Shown one piece after another: positions 14,361 through 22,323 of a stretch of DNA of 64,000 bases. Below the pieces are notes generated by a model. The model saw only the letters and a list, made by a program, of their open reading frames with translations. It searched no databases and was not told where the DNA came from. How positions within the stretch are numbered: the stretch's first letter is position 1; the number at the start of each line of letters is the position of its first letter. The stretch is taken from contig NZ_JAVRHK010000015.1 in NCBI RefSeq assembly GCF_031846585.1, positions 1 to 64,000 of the forward strand, given 5' to 3'. Origin of the DNA: Autumnicola musiva. Lineage in GTDB: Bacteria > Bacteroidota > Bacteroidia > Flavobacteriales > Flavobacteriaceae. The position numbers were made by a program, and so were the translations under genes.

Positions 14361-15014
14361 ATGACCAACCAAAACCTGCTAGATTATTTTTTAGATTTTC
14401 TCACCCCAAGAAGGAGAATGCTCTTTGAAAAAGTGATTTCGGAGAGGACAAATTATTTTACCGTAGCAACACAAGATGTCTACCAGCTGCATAATACCAG
14501 TGCGGTTCTTCGTAGTTGTGATGTTTTCGGGATCCAGAATATTCATGTAATAGAAGAAAGAAATCCGCGCCGCATTGACAAGGAAATTGCCATGGGAGCA
14601 CAAAAATGGGTAGATGTTAACCGATATACTTCTACCGCGACCTGTGTGGATAAACTAAAGCAAAATGGTTACAGGATTGTAGCCACCAGTCCGCATGGCA
14701 ATGCACAGCTGCTTCAGGAATTTGATATTTCCAGTCCTGCCGCTATTTTCTTCGGAACAGAAAAAAATGGATTATCAGAGGATTTTGTGAATAATGCAGA
14801 TGCTGTCCTGAAAATACCAATGTATGGTTTTACCGAAAGTCTCAATATATCGGTTTCCGCAGCAATTATTCTTCAATCACTTATGCTAAGGCTTAGGGAA
14901 AGCAATTACAGTTGGCGGCTAAAAGATGCAGAGAGAGAAGAACTGCACCTGGCCTGGGCAAGAAAAAGTGTTAAAAATTCTGATGACTTAATTAAAAGCT
15001 TCCGGAAAATCTAA
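14361..15014 (+). CDS. TrmH-family tRNA/rRNA 2'-O-methyltransferase (SpoU class)
   Basis: The ATG at 14361 (MTNQNLLDYFLDFLTPRRR) fits the family better than the upstream one at 14328. The 217-residue protein has the SPOUT knot with motif 1 N-T-S-A-V-L-R-S-C-D-V-F-G, motif 2 F-F-G-T-E-K-N-G-L-S and motif 3 I-P-M-Y-G-F-T-E-S-L-N-I-S-V-S. It probably methylates the ribose of G18 in tRNA, as TrmH does. The next gene starts 9 bp later, so the two may be co-transcribed. Confidence 0.9.
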   Translation: MTNQNLLDYFLDFLTPRRRMLFEKVISERTNYFTVATQDVYQLHNTSAVLRSCDVFGIQNIHVIEERNPRRIDKEIAMGAQKWVDVNRYTSTATCVDKLKQNGYRIVATSPHGNAQLLQEFDISSPAAIFFGTEKNGLSEDFVNNADAVLKIPMYGFTESLNISVSAAIILQSLMLRLRESNYSWRLKDAEREELHLAWARKSVKNSDDLIKSFRKI

Positions 15015-15023
15015 AATATTGCA

Positions 15024-15551
15024 ATGACTTTATTCTTTTATACTATAATCGCCATAATCACCTTTTTTGCCTTTTTACATGCCTGGGCAAAAAAAGAATA
15101 CGATTTAAGCAGAACTGTGGTCATAAACAGGCCCAGGGAAGAAGTGTACAGTTTTGTTAGGCAGTTGCGCAGACAGCCTTACTGGATGCCATGGTTTAAA
15201 AGAGATACTGATGCCAGCCTGAAGTATAAAGAAACAGACGGTAAAATTGGTAGTTCCTTCTATTGGCGGGGTAATGGAAAAGTAGGGGAAGGGATACAGA
15301 AAATTGTAAAAATAAAGCAGGGAAAGGTAATGGAAACCAAGCTTCTCTTTATAAAACCGTTTAAATTAAACGCTCTTACTTATATTGGGGTAAAGGATGT
15401 TGAGCCTGAAAAAACCAAGATGGTATGGGGGGTACGGGGACATATCCCTTTTCCGCTTACTATTATTAGCATTTTTTACAGCGTGGATAAGTTACTGGGC
15501 AAAGATTTTGAAGAAGGGCTTAAAAACCTGAAAGCAGTTCTTGAAAAATAA
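15024..15551 (+). CDS. SRPBCC-family protein with N-terminal membrane anchor
   Basis: The 175-residue protein has one N-terminal hydrophobic helix (about 2-20). A START-like SRPBCC domain follows, starting with the typical V-I-N-R-P-R-E-E-V-Y-S-F-V and containing M-V-W-G-V-R-G-H. The fold binds hydrophobic ligands in other proteins; the ligand here is unknown. It ends one base before the end of the convergent gene, with no room for a separate terminator. Confidence 0.82.
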   Translation: MTLFFYTIIAIITFFAFLHAWAKKEYDLSRTVVINRPREEVYSFVRQLRRQPYWMPWFKRDTDASLKYKETDGKIGSSFYWRGNGKVGEGIQKIVKIKQGKVMETKLLFIKPFKLNALTYIGVKDVEPEKTKMVWGVRGHIPFPLTIISIFYSVDKLLGKDFEEGLKNLKAVLEK

Positions 15552-16307
15552 TCAATTCTTCTGAAGCACTTTATATTCTTCATAACAACCGCTAATGGCG
15601 TCTAATATCTGCAGGTCATTTGCAGAGTTCATAAAGTCTTCGGAATAGTTACAGCGGGAAAGAATTTCATTAATTTCTTCTTTATTTACCTGAAGCAAAG
15701 CGGTGAGTGTTTCGCGGTCATATTTATTTTGAAGAAGCTGTCTAATTTCCTGTTCTTCTTTCACTTTTCTTAGTTTCCGCATTTGCTGTGGTCTTTTCCC
15801 GAAAATATTATGAAGTACATCAGCCGGGTTAAAGATAGAACCTAATACCTTTGTAACAGCGTTGGGTGAATTGTCACCGCCTTCATAACCAGTATTGAGA
15901 CCGGAGATACTGTAACGGCGATTTTCATATATAGGAATATTTTTGGCATCTATTTCAAGGTAACCGGTAAGAGTTACCGGACTTAGGGTAACTTCTTCAA
16001 GAGCAATTCCCACCTCCGTCATTTTTACCTTTACATTGCCGTATTTAAGCCAGTCATTCGTAACCCTTACTTTAATTGACCTAAAGCCAAGGTAAGAAAA
16101 GTACAGCGTATCATTAACGGTGGCCTGTAGTTCAAAATTCCCTTCCTCATCTGTAGTAGTTCCTTTTACCTGGTTAAGATTAAGGATATTCACCCTTTCA
16201 ATTGGGCGGTCATCAGCGGCGTTTAAAACTACGCCGCTAACCACGTCCTGTGTGAATCCACAATATCCTGTAAGTAATATTATTAAAAGTAGTAGGTGCT
16301 TCTTCAT
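15552..16307 (-). CDS. Secreted protein with carboxypeptidase-like regulatory domain
   Basis: The 251-residue protein has a signal peptide (MKKHLLLLIILLTGYCGFTQ). A beta-sandwich of the CarboxypepD_reg-like type follows (about 22-105), seen in V-S-G-V-V-L-N-A-A-D-D-R-P-I and G-T-T-T-D-E-E-G-N-F. The C-terminal half is helical and charged, of unknown role. Such domains usually sit on TonB-dependent receptors, but no barrel is attached here. It is convergent with the SRPBCC gene and ends directly against it. Confidence 0.8.
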   Translation of the reverse strand: MKKHLLLLIILLTGYCGFTQDVVSGVVLNAADDRPIERVNILNLNQVKGTTTDEEGNFELQATVNDTLYFSYLGFRSIKVRVTNDWLKYGNVKVKMTEVGIALEEVTLSPVTLTGYLEIDAKNIPIYENRRYSISGLNTGYEGGDNSPNAVTKVLGSIFNPADVLHNIFGKRPQQMRKLRKVKEEQEIRQLLQNKYDRETLTALLQVNKEEINEILSRCNYSEDFMNSANDLQILDAISGCYEEYKVLQKN

Positions 16308-16385
16308 AATAATTTGAGCCTGAAAATATATAATACGCCTAAAAAATAGTGCCAGAATTTAAATTTTAAAGCTATACAGGTAACA

Positions 16386-18173
16386 TTAGCGCTTAGAACG
16401 CCTTCTTTTTAAGGAATTTTCTATATTCTTGCTCCGGCTGCCAGATTTTTTTCCGCCTTTTTTTCCAGCTGAATCAGATCTGCGACGTCTTCCTGAACCT
16501 CCGTCAGAATCGGATTTAAAAGAGCGTTTCTTTTTATCTGAAAAATTTCTTTTTCCGCTCCGTCGCTTCCCTTTATTACTACCCGAATCTTTGGTTACTT
16601 CAACATTTACAAAACGGCCATCATGTTTAAAATCTGTAAAGGTTTGTAAAACCTTATCGGTTTGGGAGGCATCAGTATTAAAGAATGAAAAACTGTCTTT
16701 TACATCAACTTTATATACATCATCTCTTCCTAAATCTAAAGTGGCTTTAAGGAAATCCTTAAGGCTCATCCAGTCAAAATCGTCTTTTGCGCCAACGTTT
16801 ATAAAGTAACGTGTAGTGTTGGCATCTGAAGCAGGCCTGTCTCCCGCACCTTTAGAAGTTAAATCTGGCGCGTTTTTATAGTAGTTAAAGAACCTTGTAA
16901 ATTCAACCGAGAACATTTTTTTAATAAGTTCTTCCTTTGAAAAATCCTGTAAAACTTCATTGAGAGAGGGAAGATAAGGATCTATGTCGTGATTGATTTT
17001 GGTATTTTTAATATCATTGGCTAAATGAAAAAGCTGAACCCGGCAAATTTCCATTCCGTCAGGAATATCTTTTTCTTCAAAAGACTGCTGAATAATTCTT
17101 TCAATACTCTTAATTTTCCGAAGCTCGCTTTTGGAAACAATCACCATTGAGACCCCACTTTTTCCGGCTCTTCCCGTTCTGCCGCTACGGTGGGTGTAGG
17201 TTTCAATTTCATCGGGAAGCTGATAATTGATAACATGCGTAATATCATCAACATCAATTCCACGGGCTGCAACATCAGTTGCCACCAACATCTGTATCTG
17301 ACGGCTTCTAAAGCTTTTCATTACCAGATCCCGCTGGTTCTGGCTTAAATCTCCATGTAACGCTGCAGCACTGTAGCCATCTTCAATCAATTTTTCAGCA
17401 ACTTTTTGTGTATCTCTTTTGGTACGACAAAAGATCACAGAAAAAATATCAGGATTCGCATCGGCCAGCCTTTTTAATGCATCATATCGCTGGCGCGAAT
17501 TCACCAGGTAATATTCGTGGGAAACATTGGTTGCCCCCATATTTTTTGATCCAACCGTGATTTCTACCGGAGAACGCATAAATTTTTTAGCAATGGTGGC
17601 CACTTCTTTTGGCATGGTAGCCGAAAATAACCAGGTACTTTTCTCCTTTGGAGTATGGGAAAGAATGGCCGTTATATCTTCATAAAAGCCCATATTGAGC
17701 ATTTCATCTGCCTCATCCAGCACGCAATATTCAATTTTGGAAATATCAACCAGTTTCCTGTTGATCATATCCTGCATCCTTCCGGGTGTGGCTACAATAA
17801 TCTGGGCACCACGCTCAATTTGCCTTGCCTGGTCAGTAATACTGGCACCGCCATATATAGCTACAGGGTGTAATGATTTTTCGTATTTGGAATAATTTTT
17901 AATCTCATTGGTGATCTGAAGGCATAACTCACGGGTTGGTGATAAAATTAGAGCCTGGGTATGTCTTTGATCTGCATTTATCTTTTGGATAAGAGGAAAC
18001 CCAAATGCAGCTGTTTTACCTGTGCCTGTTTGGGCCAGCGCCACCATATCGGTCTCGTCTTGTAGTAAAATGGGGATAGCTTTTTCCTGTACTTCACTGG
18101 GGCTCTCAAAGCCCATATCTTCAACTGCTTTTAAAATAGAGGAATTTAAACCTAATTGTTCGAATTTATTCAT
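16386..18173 (-). CDS. deaD: DEAD-box ATP-dependent RNA helicase with DbpA-type RNA-binding domain
   Basis: This 595-residue helicase has a Q motif near the N terminus, AQTGTGKT (motif I), P-T-R-E-L (Ia), DEAD within VLDEADEMLN (II), S-A-T (III) and HRSGRTGRAGKSG (VI). A DbpA/CsdA-type RNA-binding domain follows (about 455-530, containing F-I-N-V-G-A-K-D-D-F). The tail is a highly basic low-complexity R/S/K/G segment of about 60 residues. It likely unwinds structured RNA in ribosome assembly or mRNA decay and in the cold. The basic tail is longer than in E. coli DbpA. It is monocistronic. Confidence 0.94.
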   Translation of the reverse strand: MNKFEQLGLNSSILKAVEDMGFESPSEVQEKAIPILLQDETDMVALAQTGTGKTAAFGFPLIQKINADQRHTQALILSPTRELCLQITNEIKNYSKYEKSLHPVAIYGGASITDQARQIERGAQIIVATPGRMQDMINRKLVDISKIEYCVLDEADEMLNMGFYEDITAILSHTPKEKSTWLFSATMPKEVATIAKKFMRSPVEITVGSKNMGATNVSHEYYLVNSRQRYDALKRLADANPDIFSVIFCRTKRDTQKVAEKLIEDGYSAAALHGDLSQNQRDLVMKSFRSRQIQMLVATDVAARGIDVDDITHVINYQLPDEIETYTHRSGRTGRAGKSGVSMVIVSKSELRKIKSIERIIQQSFEEKDIPDGMEICRVQLFHLANDIKNTKINHDIDPYLPSLNEVLQDFSKEELIKKMFSVEFTRFFNYYKNAPDLTSKGAGDRPASDANTTRYFINVGAKDDFDWMSLKDFLKATLDLGRDDVYKVDVKDSFSFFNTDASQTDKVLQTFTDFKHDGRFVNVEVTKDSGSNKGKRRSGKRNFSDKKKRSFKSDSDGGSGRRRRSDSAGKKGGKKSGSRSKNIENSLKRRRSKR

Positions 18174-18313
18174 GTATTATTTTAATAAGCTGCAAAGGTA
18201 CGTAAATGTTTGCAGCTTTGAATATTATAAATTTTCCCTCTGGCTTATTTGATCTCAAAGGTTAACAGCGCAGGAAAAATTACTAGAGAGGCTAAACCTG
18301 ATGAAATCCCGGG

Positions 18314-18886
18314 TTATTCTGCCAGGTAGGAAATGAGTTGTCTAAAAGCATTTCCTCTGTGGCTTATTTCTGTTTTTTCGCTCATATTCATTTCTGCAAA
18401 ACTTTTATCTTTTCCTTCAGGTTTAAAAACCGGATCATAACCAAAGCCTTTTTCCCCCTGCTTTTCCTCCAGTATCTCGCCTTTACAAATGCCGGTGAAA
18501 AGATTTTCGTTTTCCTTCAGGTTTAATGCAATTACTGTTTTAAACTGTGCCTTCCGGTTATCTTTTCCTTTCAGGTGCTTCAGTAGTTTTTCAATATTTG
18601 CTTCATCATTTTTATCATCTCCGGCGAAGCGTGCGGAATATACTCCGGGTGCACCTGCAAGGGCTTCTACTTCCAGTCCGGTATCATCAGCAAAACAATC
18701 ATATCCATAACGTCTACGCACATATTCGGCTTTTAAAATAGCATTGCCGTCTATAGTATCGGCTGTTTCGGCAATATCTTCTGTACAGCCAATATCATCA
18801 AGCGAGAGGAGGTTAATGTGTTTTGGGAGTAACGCCTTTACTTCGGCAAGTTTATTTTTATTATGTGTTGCAAAAACCAGGTTCAT
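18314..18886 (-). CDS. rdgB: Non-canonical purine NTP diphosphatase (RdgB/HAM1)
   Basis: The 190-residue enzyme hydrolyses dITP, ITP and XTP to the monophosphates, cleaning the nucleotide pool. The N terminus MNLVFATHNKNKLAEVKALL carries the nucleotide-binding T-x-N-x-x-K. The metal/base site F-A-D-D-T-G-L-E-V-E-A-L-x-G-A-P-G-V-Y-S-A-R is complete, as is the C-terminal S-H-R-G-N-A. It lies 2 bp after rlmH in the same direction, forming a two-gene operon. Confidence 0.95.
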   Translation of the reverse strand: MNLVFATHNKNKLAEVKALLPKHINLLSLDDIGCTEDIAETADTIDGNAILKAEYVRRRYGYDCFADDTGLEVEALAGAPGVYSARFAGDDKNDEANIEKLLKHLKGKDNRKAQFKTVIALNLKENENLFTGICKGEILEEKQGEKGFGYDPVFKPEGKDKSFAEMNMSEKTEISHRGNAFRQLISYLAE

Positions 18887-18888
18887 AA

Positions 18889-19362
18889 TTATCTGTGGTG
18901 GTAAGGTTCGTTTTTTAAAATTGTAAATGCACGGTAAAGCTGTTCAGTAAAAAACAGGCGTACCATCTGGTGCGAAAATGTCATTTTTGAAAGGGAGATT
19001 TTAGAATTTGCCCTTTTATAAACTTCTTCTGAAAAACCGTAAGGTCCGCCAATAATAAAAACAAGTTGCTTTAACCCGCTGTTCAGGCGTTTTTGAAGGT
19101 ATTCTGAAAAGCTTTCCGAAGAAAATTGCTTTCCGTTTTCATCTAGTAATACTACAAAGTCAGAATTTTGGAGTTTAGCCAGTATGGTTTCCCCTTCTTT
19201 CGTTTTTTGCTGATTTTCATCCAGATTTTTCACTTTTTTTAGATCGGGGATAACTTCTGTTTCAAATTTGTTATAAAACTGAAGGCGTTTGTTATAAATT
19301 TCGGTTAACTGTTGAAGCTGACTTTTATCTGTTTTTCCTATACAAAGTAATTTAATAGTCAT
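18889..19362 (-). CDS. rlmH: 23S rRNA (pseudouridine1915-N3)-methyltransferase
   Basis: The 157-residue SPOUT methyltransferase modifies pseudouridine 1915 in helix 69 of 23S rRNA. F-I-I-G-G-P-Y-G-F and the C-terminal S-K-M-T-F-S-H-Q-M-V-R-L-F-F-T-E-Q-L-Y-R-A signature are diagnostic. The protein ends with the conserved E-P-Y-H-H-R. Length matches the family exactly. It precedes rdgB, with which it is probably co-transcribed. Confidence 0.96.
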   Translation of the reverse strand: MTIKLLCIGKTDKSQLQQLTEIYNKRLQFYNKFETEVIPDLKKVKNLDENQQKTKEGETILAKLQNSDFVVLLDENGKQFSSESFSEYLQKRLNSGLKQLVFIIGGPYGFSEEVYKRANSKISLSKMTFSHQMVRLFFTEQLYRAFTILKNEPYHHR

Positions 19363-19413
19363 TTCTTAGATTTAAAGCAGACTTTGCTACATTTACAAAA
19401 ATAAGTATTGAAA

Positions 19414-20271
19414 ATGATCTCACCCGCACAATTTGAAAAAGAAATTGAAATGATAATTTCCAATGCCATTAGAGAAGATGTTGGAGATGGTGATCATAGT
19501 TCCATGGCCTGCATTCCGGATACCGCAACAGGCAAAGCAAAGCTTTTGGTAAAAGACAATGGGATTATAGCAGGGGTGGCGTTTGCCCAACGTGTTTTTA
19601 AGGCTGTAGATGCCAGTCTCCGAATTGAAATAAAAATAAAGGACGGTCAAAAAGTGCAAAAAGGAGATGTTGTTTTTCTGGTTGAAGGTAAATCCCGCTC
19701 AATACTTAAAGCGGAAAGACTGGTTTTAAACGCTATGCAACGTATGAGTGCAATTGCCACAAAAACTTCAGAATTTGTAAGACAACTTAAAGGCACAAAA
19801 ACTAAAATTTTAGATACCCGGAAAACCACTCCCGGCATACGTGCGCTGGAAAAATGGGCAGTAAAAATTGGTGGTGGTGAAAACCACAGGTTTGCCCTTT
19901 ATGATATGATAATGCTCAAGGATAACCATATTGATTTTGCCGGCGGAATAACAAAAGCTATAGATAAAACGCATAATTATTTAAAGGAGAATCACCTTGA
20001 CCTGAAGATAATTGTGGAGGCAAGAAATATGGATGAAATTAAGGAGATTTTACAATCTCAAGGAGTTTATCGCATTTTAATAGATAATTTTAATTATGAA
20101 GATACCCGCAAGGCAGTAAAATTAATAGGTGATAAGTGCCTTACAGAATCCAGTGGGGGAATTACTCTGGAAACCGTTGCTAAATTTGCCGAATGTGGAG
20201 TAGATTATATTTCCAGCGGAGCACTTACACATTCTGTCCACAACATGGATCTTAGTTTAAAAGCCGTATAA
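19414..20271 (+). CDS. nadC: Nicotinate-nucleotide pyrophosphorylase (carboxylating)
   Basis: This enzyme makes nicotinate mononucleotide from quinolinate and PRPP in NAD synthesis. The ATG at 19414 gives 285 residues; a TTG six bases earlier is possible. REDVGDGDHSS near the N terminus, ILDTRKTTPGIRALEKWAV (about 132-150), KIGGGENHRFALYDMIMLKDNH and the C-terminal S-S-G-G-I-T are all conserved. The next gene starts after one base, so translation is probably coupled with the YihY-type membrane protein. Confidence 0.95.
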   Translation: MISPAQFEKEIEMIISNAIREDVGDGDHSSMACIPDTATGKAKLLVKDNGIIAGVAFAQRVFKAVDASLRIEIKIKDGQKVQKGDVVFLVEGKSRSILKAERLVLNAMQRMSAIATKTSEFVRQLKGTKTKILDTRKTTPGIRALEKWAVKIGGGENHRFALYDMIMLKDNHIDFAGGITKAIDKTHNYLKENHLDLKIIVEARNMDEIKEILQSQGVYRILIDNFNYEDTRKAVKLIGDKCLTESSGGITLETVAKFAECGVDYISSGALTHSVHNMDLSLKAV

Positions 20272-20272
20272 A

Positions 20273-21196
20273 ATGGCTCCAAAAAAAGCCCTGAAATCTA
20301 ACCTGAAAGACTTTTCCAATTGGTGGAAGAGAAAATCAAAAAAGATTATTCTTCCGGGCCTGGAGGGGCTAACGTTATATAACCTATGGGTGATTTTTTG
20401 GGGTGGAATTGTAAAAGGAACATTTTCCACCCGTGCCAGTGCTATTGCTTTTAGCTTTTTTATGGCTCTTTTTCCGTTCCTGTTGTTTATTTTAAACCTT
20501 ATTCCCTACATTAATTTTATAGATGATTTCCAGTTACAGTTCCTTAGTTTTATGCAGGACCTGCTTCCTCCCAACACTGTAGAATTTTTTGATAGTATTT
20601 TTTACGATATTGCTGATAATCAACGTGGAGGATTATTGTCCCTGTCTTTTATACTTTCAATTTTTTTAATGACTAATGGTATAAATGCCGTTTTTACCGG
20701 ATTTGAATTCTCTTATCACACGCGCAGAAACCGATCGATTGTACGCCAGTATATGGTTGCCATACCAGTTTCTCTTATTATGGCATCTTTATTGTTTCTA
20801 ACTGTTATACTGGCTGTTTATCTCACTTACGCCGTAGACGATTTAAATGCACTTGGGCTGGTGGAGAAAGGTGGATTAGGAGCAAGTTTGGTAAAGTATG
20901 CTGCATTTGTATTGCTGAATTATACCGGGGTTGCTACTTTGTATTACTTTGGAACAAAGGAAGCCCGAAAAGCAAGGTTTTTTTCAGTGGGAGCTACATT
21001 TACAACGCTTCTCATAATGTTGAATACTTATTTTTTTGGAGTATATATTGAAAATTTTTCTTCATATAATGAACTCTACGGCTCTATTGGGGCTTTGTTA
21101 ATATTAATGATATATATCTGGCTAAATGCTAATATTTTATTACTTGGATTTGAATTAAATGCATCTTTGTTAAAAATGAAGAGGAAAATTGAATAA
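20273..21196 (+). CDS. YihY/BrkB-family inner-membrane protein
   Basis: The 307-residue membrane protein has about six hydrophobic segments (roughly 40-65, 95-115, 130-150, 180-200, 220-240 and 255-285). The family hallmark is T-R-A-S-A-I-A-F-S-F-F-M-A-L-F-P near residue 53. The family was once called ribonuclease BN in error; its real function is unknown. It directly follows nadC. No signs of transfer or damage. Confidence 0.88.
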   Translation: MAPKKALKSNLKDFSNWWKRKSKKIILPGLEGLTLYNLWVIFWGGIVKGTFSTRASAIAFSFFMALFPFLLFILNLIPYINFIDDFQLQFLSFMQDLLPPNTVEFFDSIFYDIADNQRGGLLSLSFILSIFLMTNGINAVFTGFEFSYHTRRNRSIVRQYMVAIPVSLIMASLLFLTVILAVYLTYAVDDLNALGLVEKGGLGASLVKYAAFVLLNYTGVATLYYFGTKEARKARFFSVGATFTTLLIMLNTYFFGVYIENFSSYNELYGSIGALLILMIYIWLNANILLLGFELNASLLKMKRKIE

Positions 21197-21222
21197 CTTT
21201 AGTAAACCTAAAAATAATCTGC

Positions 21223-21786
21223 ATGAAAAATTTCTTGTTACTGGTGCTTACGGTTTTCAGTTTAAATCTTACCTCGGCACAAACAAAAGTCGGCGGTGTA
21301 ACTTTGCCTAATTCATTAAATTATCAGAATAAAAAGCTCATTCTGAACGGAGCCGGAGTGCGTGAAAAACTTTGGATAGATCTTTATGCCGGCGGGCTTT
21401 ATTTAGAAGGTAAAACTTCTGATGCCAATTCCATACTTGTATCTAATAAGCCAATGGCTATTAAACTGCATATTATATCAAAACTTATTACCAGTAACAA
21501 AATGCTGGATGCGGTTAATGAAGGCTTTGAGAATTCCACCAGGGGAAACACCGCTCCTATTTCTGCTGAAATAAATCAATTCAAAAGTCTCTTTAAGGAA
21601 GAAATTGCTCAAAATGATGTTTTTGACCTGATCTACAGTCCTGGAAAAGGACTGGTTATATTAAAAAATGGAGAAGAAAAAGGAGTGATTAAGGGAGAAG
21701 AATTTAAAAAAGCATTATTTGGAATTTGGCTCGCCAACAGGCCTGCCGATGATAGCTTAAAAGAAGCCATGCTGGGGAAATCATAA
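21223..21786 (+). CDS. Chalcone isomerase-like periplasmic protein
   Basis: The 187-residue protein has a signal peptide (about 1-19, ending T-S-A-Q). A chalcone-isomerase-like domain follows with the typical G-A-G-V-R-E-K-L-W-I-D-L-Y-A-G-G-L-Y-L segment. Bacterial members are fatty-acid-binding-like or of unknown function and lack chalcone isomerase activity. It is followed 13 bp later by the DUF2147 gene in the same direction. Confidence 0.86.
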   Translation: MKNFLLLVLTVFSLNLTSAQTKVGGVTLPNSLNYQNKKLILNGAGVREKLWIDLYAGGLYLEGKTSDANSILVSNKPMAIKLHIISKLITSNKMLDAVNEGFENSTRGNTAPISAEINQFKSLFKEEIAQNDVFDLIYSPGKGLVILKNGEEKGVIKGEEFKKALFGIWLANRPADDSLKEAMLGKS

Positions 21787-21799
21787 AACCAGAAAACTT

Positions 21800-22231
21800 A
21801 TGAAAATACATATTATTTTAATCTTTTCTGTTTTCACAGGAGCTTTTGGTTTTGCCCAAACTGCACCAACGGTATTAGGACAATGGGAGAATGTAAATGA
21901 TGAAGGGAAAGTGAATTCCATTATAGAGGTTTATGAAAATAAAGGGGAAGTATTTGGTAAAATAAATCGGATTATGAAAGAGGAAAACCGTGACCGAAAA
22001 TGTACGGAATGTCCCGGTTCCCTTAAGAATAAGCCTTTGGAAGGCCTTGTGATTATGAGGGGTATGGAAGAAACCAATGAAGGCTATGAAGGTGGAGTAA
22101 TAATTAATCCGGAATCGGGAAAGGAATATAAATGCAAAATGTGGTTAGATGAGAACAATCCCGATAAGTTACATGTAAGGGGCTATGTGGCATTTTTTTA
22201 TAAAACAAAAACCTGGACCCGCCGACGGTAG
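21800..22231 (+). CDS. DUF2147 secreted protein
   Basis: The 143-residue protein has a signal peptide (MKIHIILIFSVFTGAFGFAQ). A DUF2147 domain follows: G-Q-W-E-N-V-N-D-E-G-K, K-C-T-E-C-P-G and a C-terminal K-T-K-T-W-T-R. Two Cys in C-T-E-C may form a disulfide or bind a ligand. Its function is not established. It ends before a clear terminator. Confidence 0.88.
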   Translation: MKIHIILIFSVFTGAFGFAQTAPTVLGQWENVNDEGKVNSIIEVYENKGEVFGKINRIMKEENRDRKCTECPGSLKNKPLEGLVIMRGMEETNEGYEGGVIINPESGKEYKCKMWLDENNPDKLHVRGYVAFFYKTKTWTRRR

Positions 22232-22252
22232 TTTTTTAAAATGAAAAATACC

Positions 22253-22290
22253 AAAAAACCATTCTTTAACAGGAATGGTTTTTTATTTTT
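22253..22290 (+). terminator. Intrinsic terminator
   Basis: The stem AAAAACCATTC / GGAATGGTTTTTT with a short A-T loop is followed by a T-run. It closes the nadC-YihY-chalcone isomerase-DUF2147 stretch and precedes priA. Confidence 0.8.
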
Positions 22291-22323
22291 ACTATCGCTG
22301 CAGTCATAAACAGAAAGCTTTGT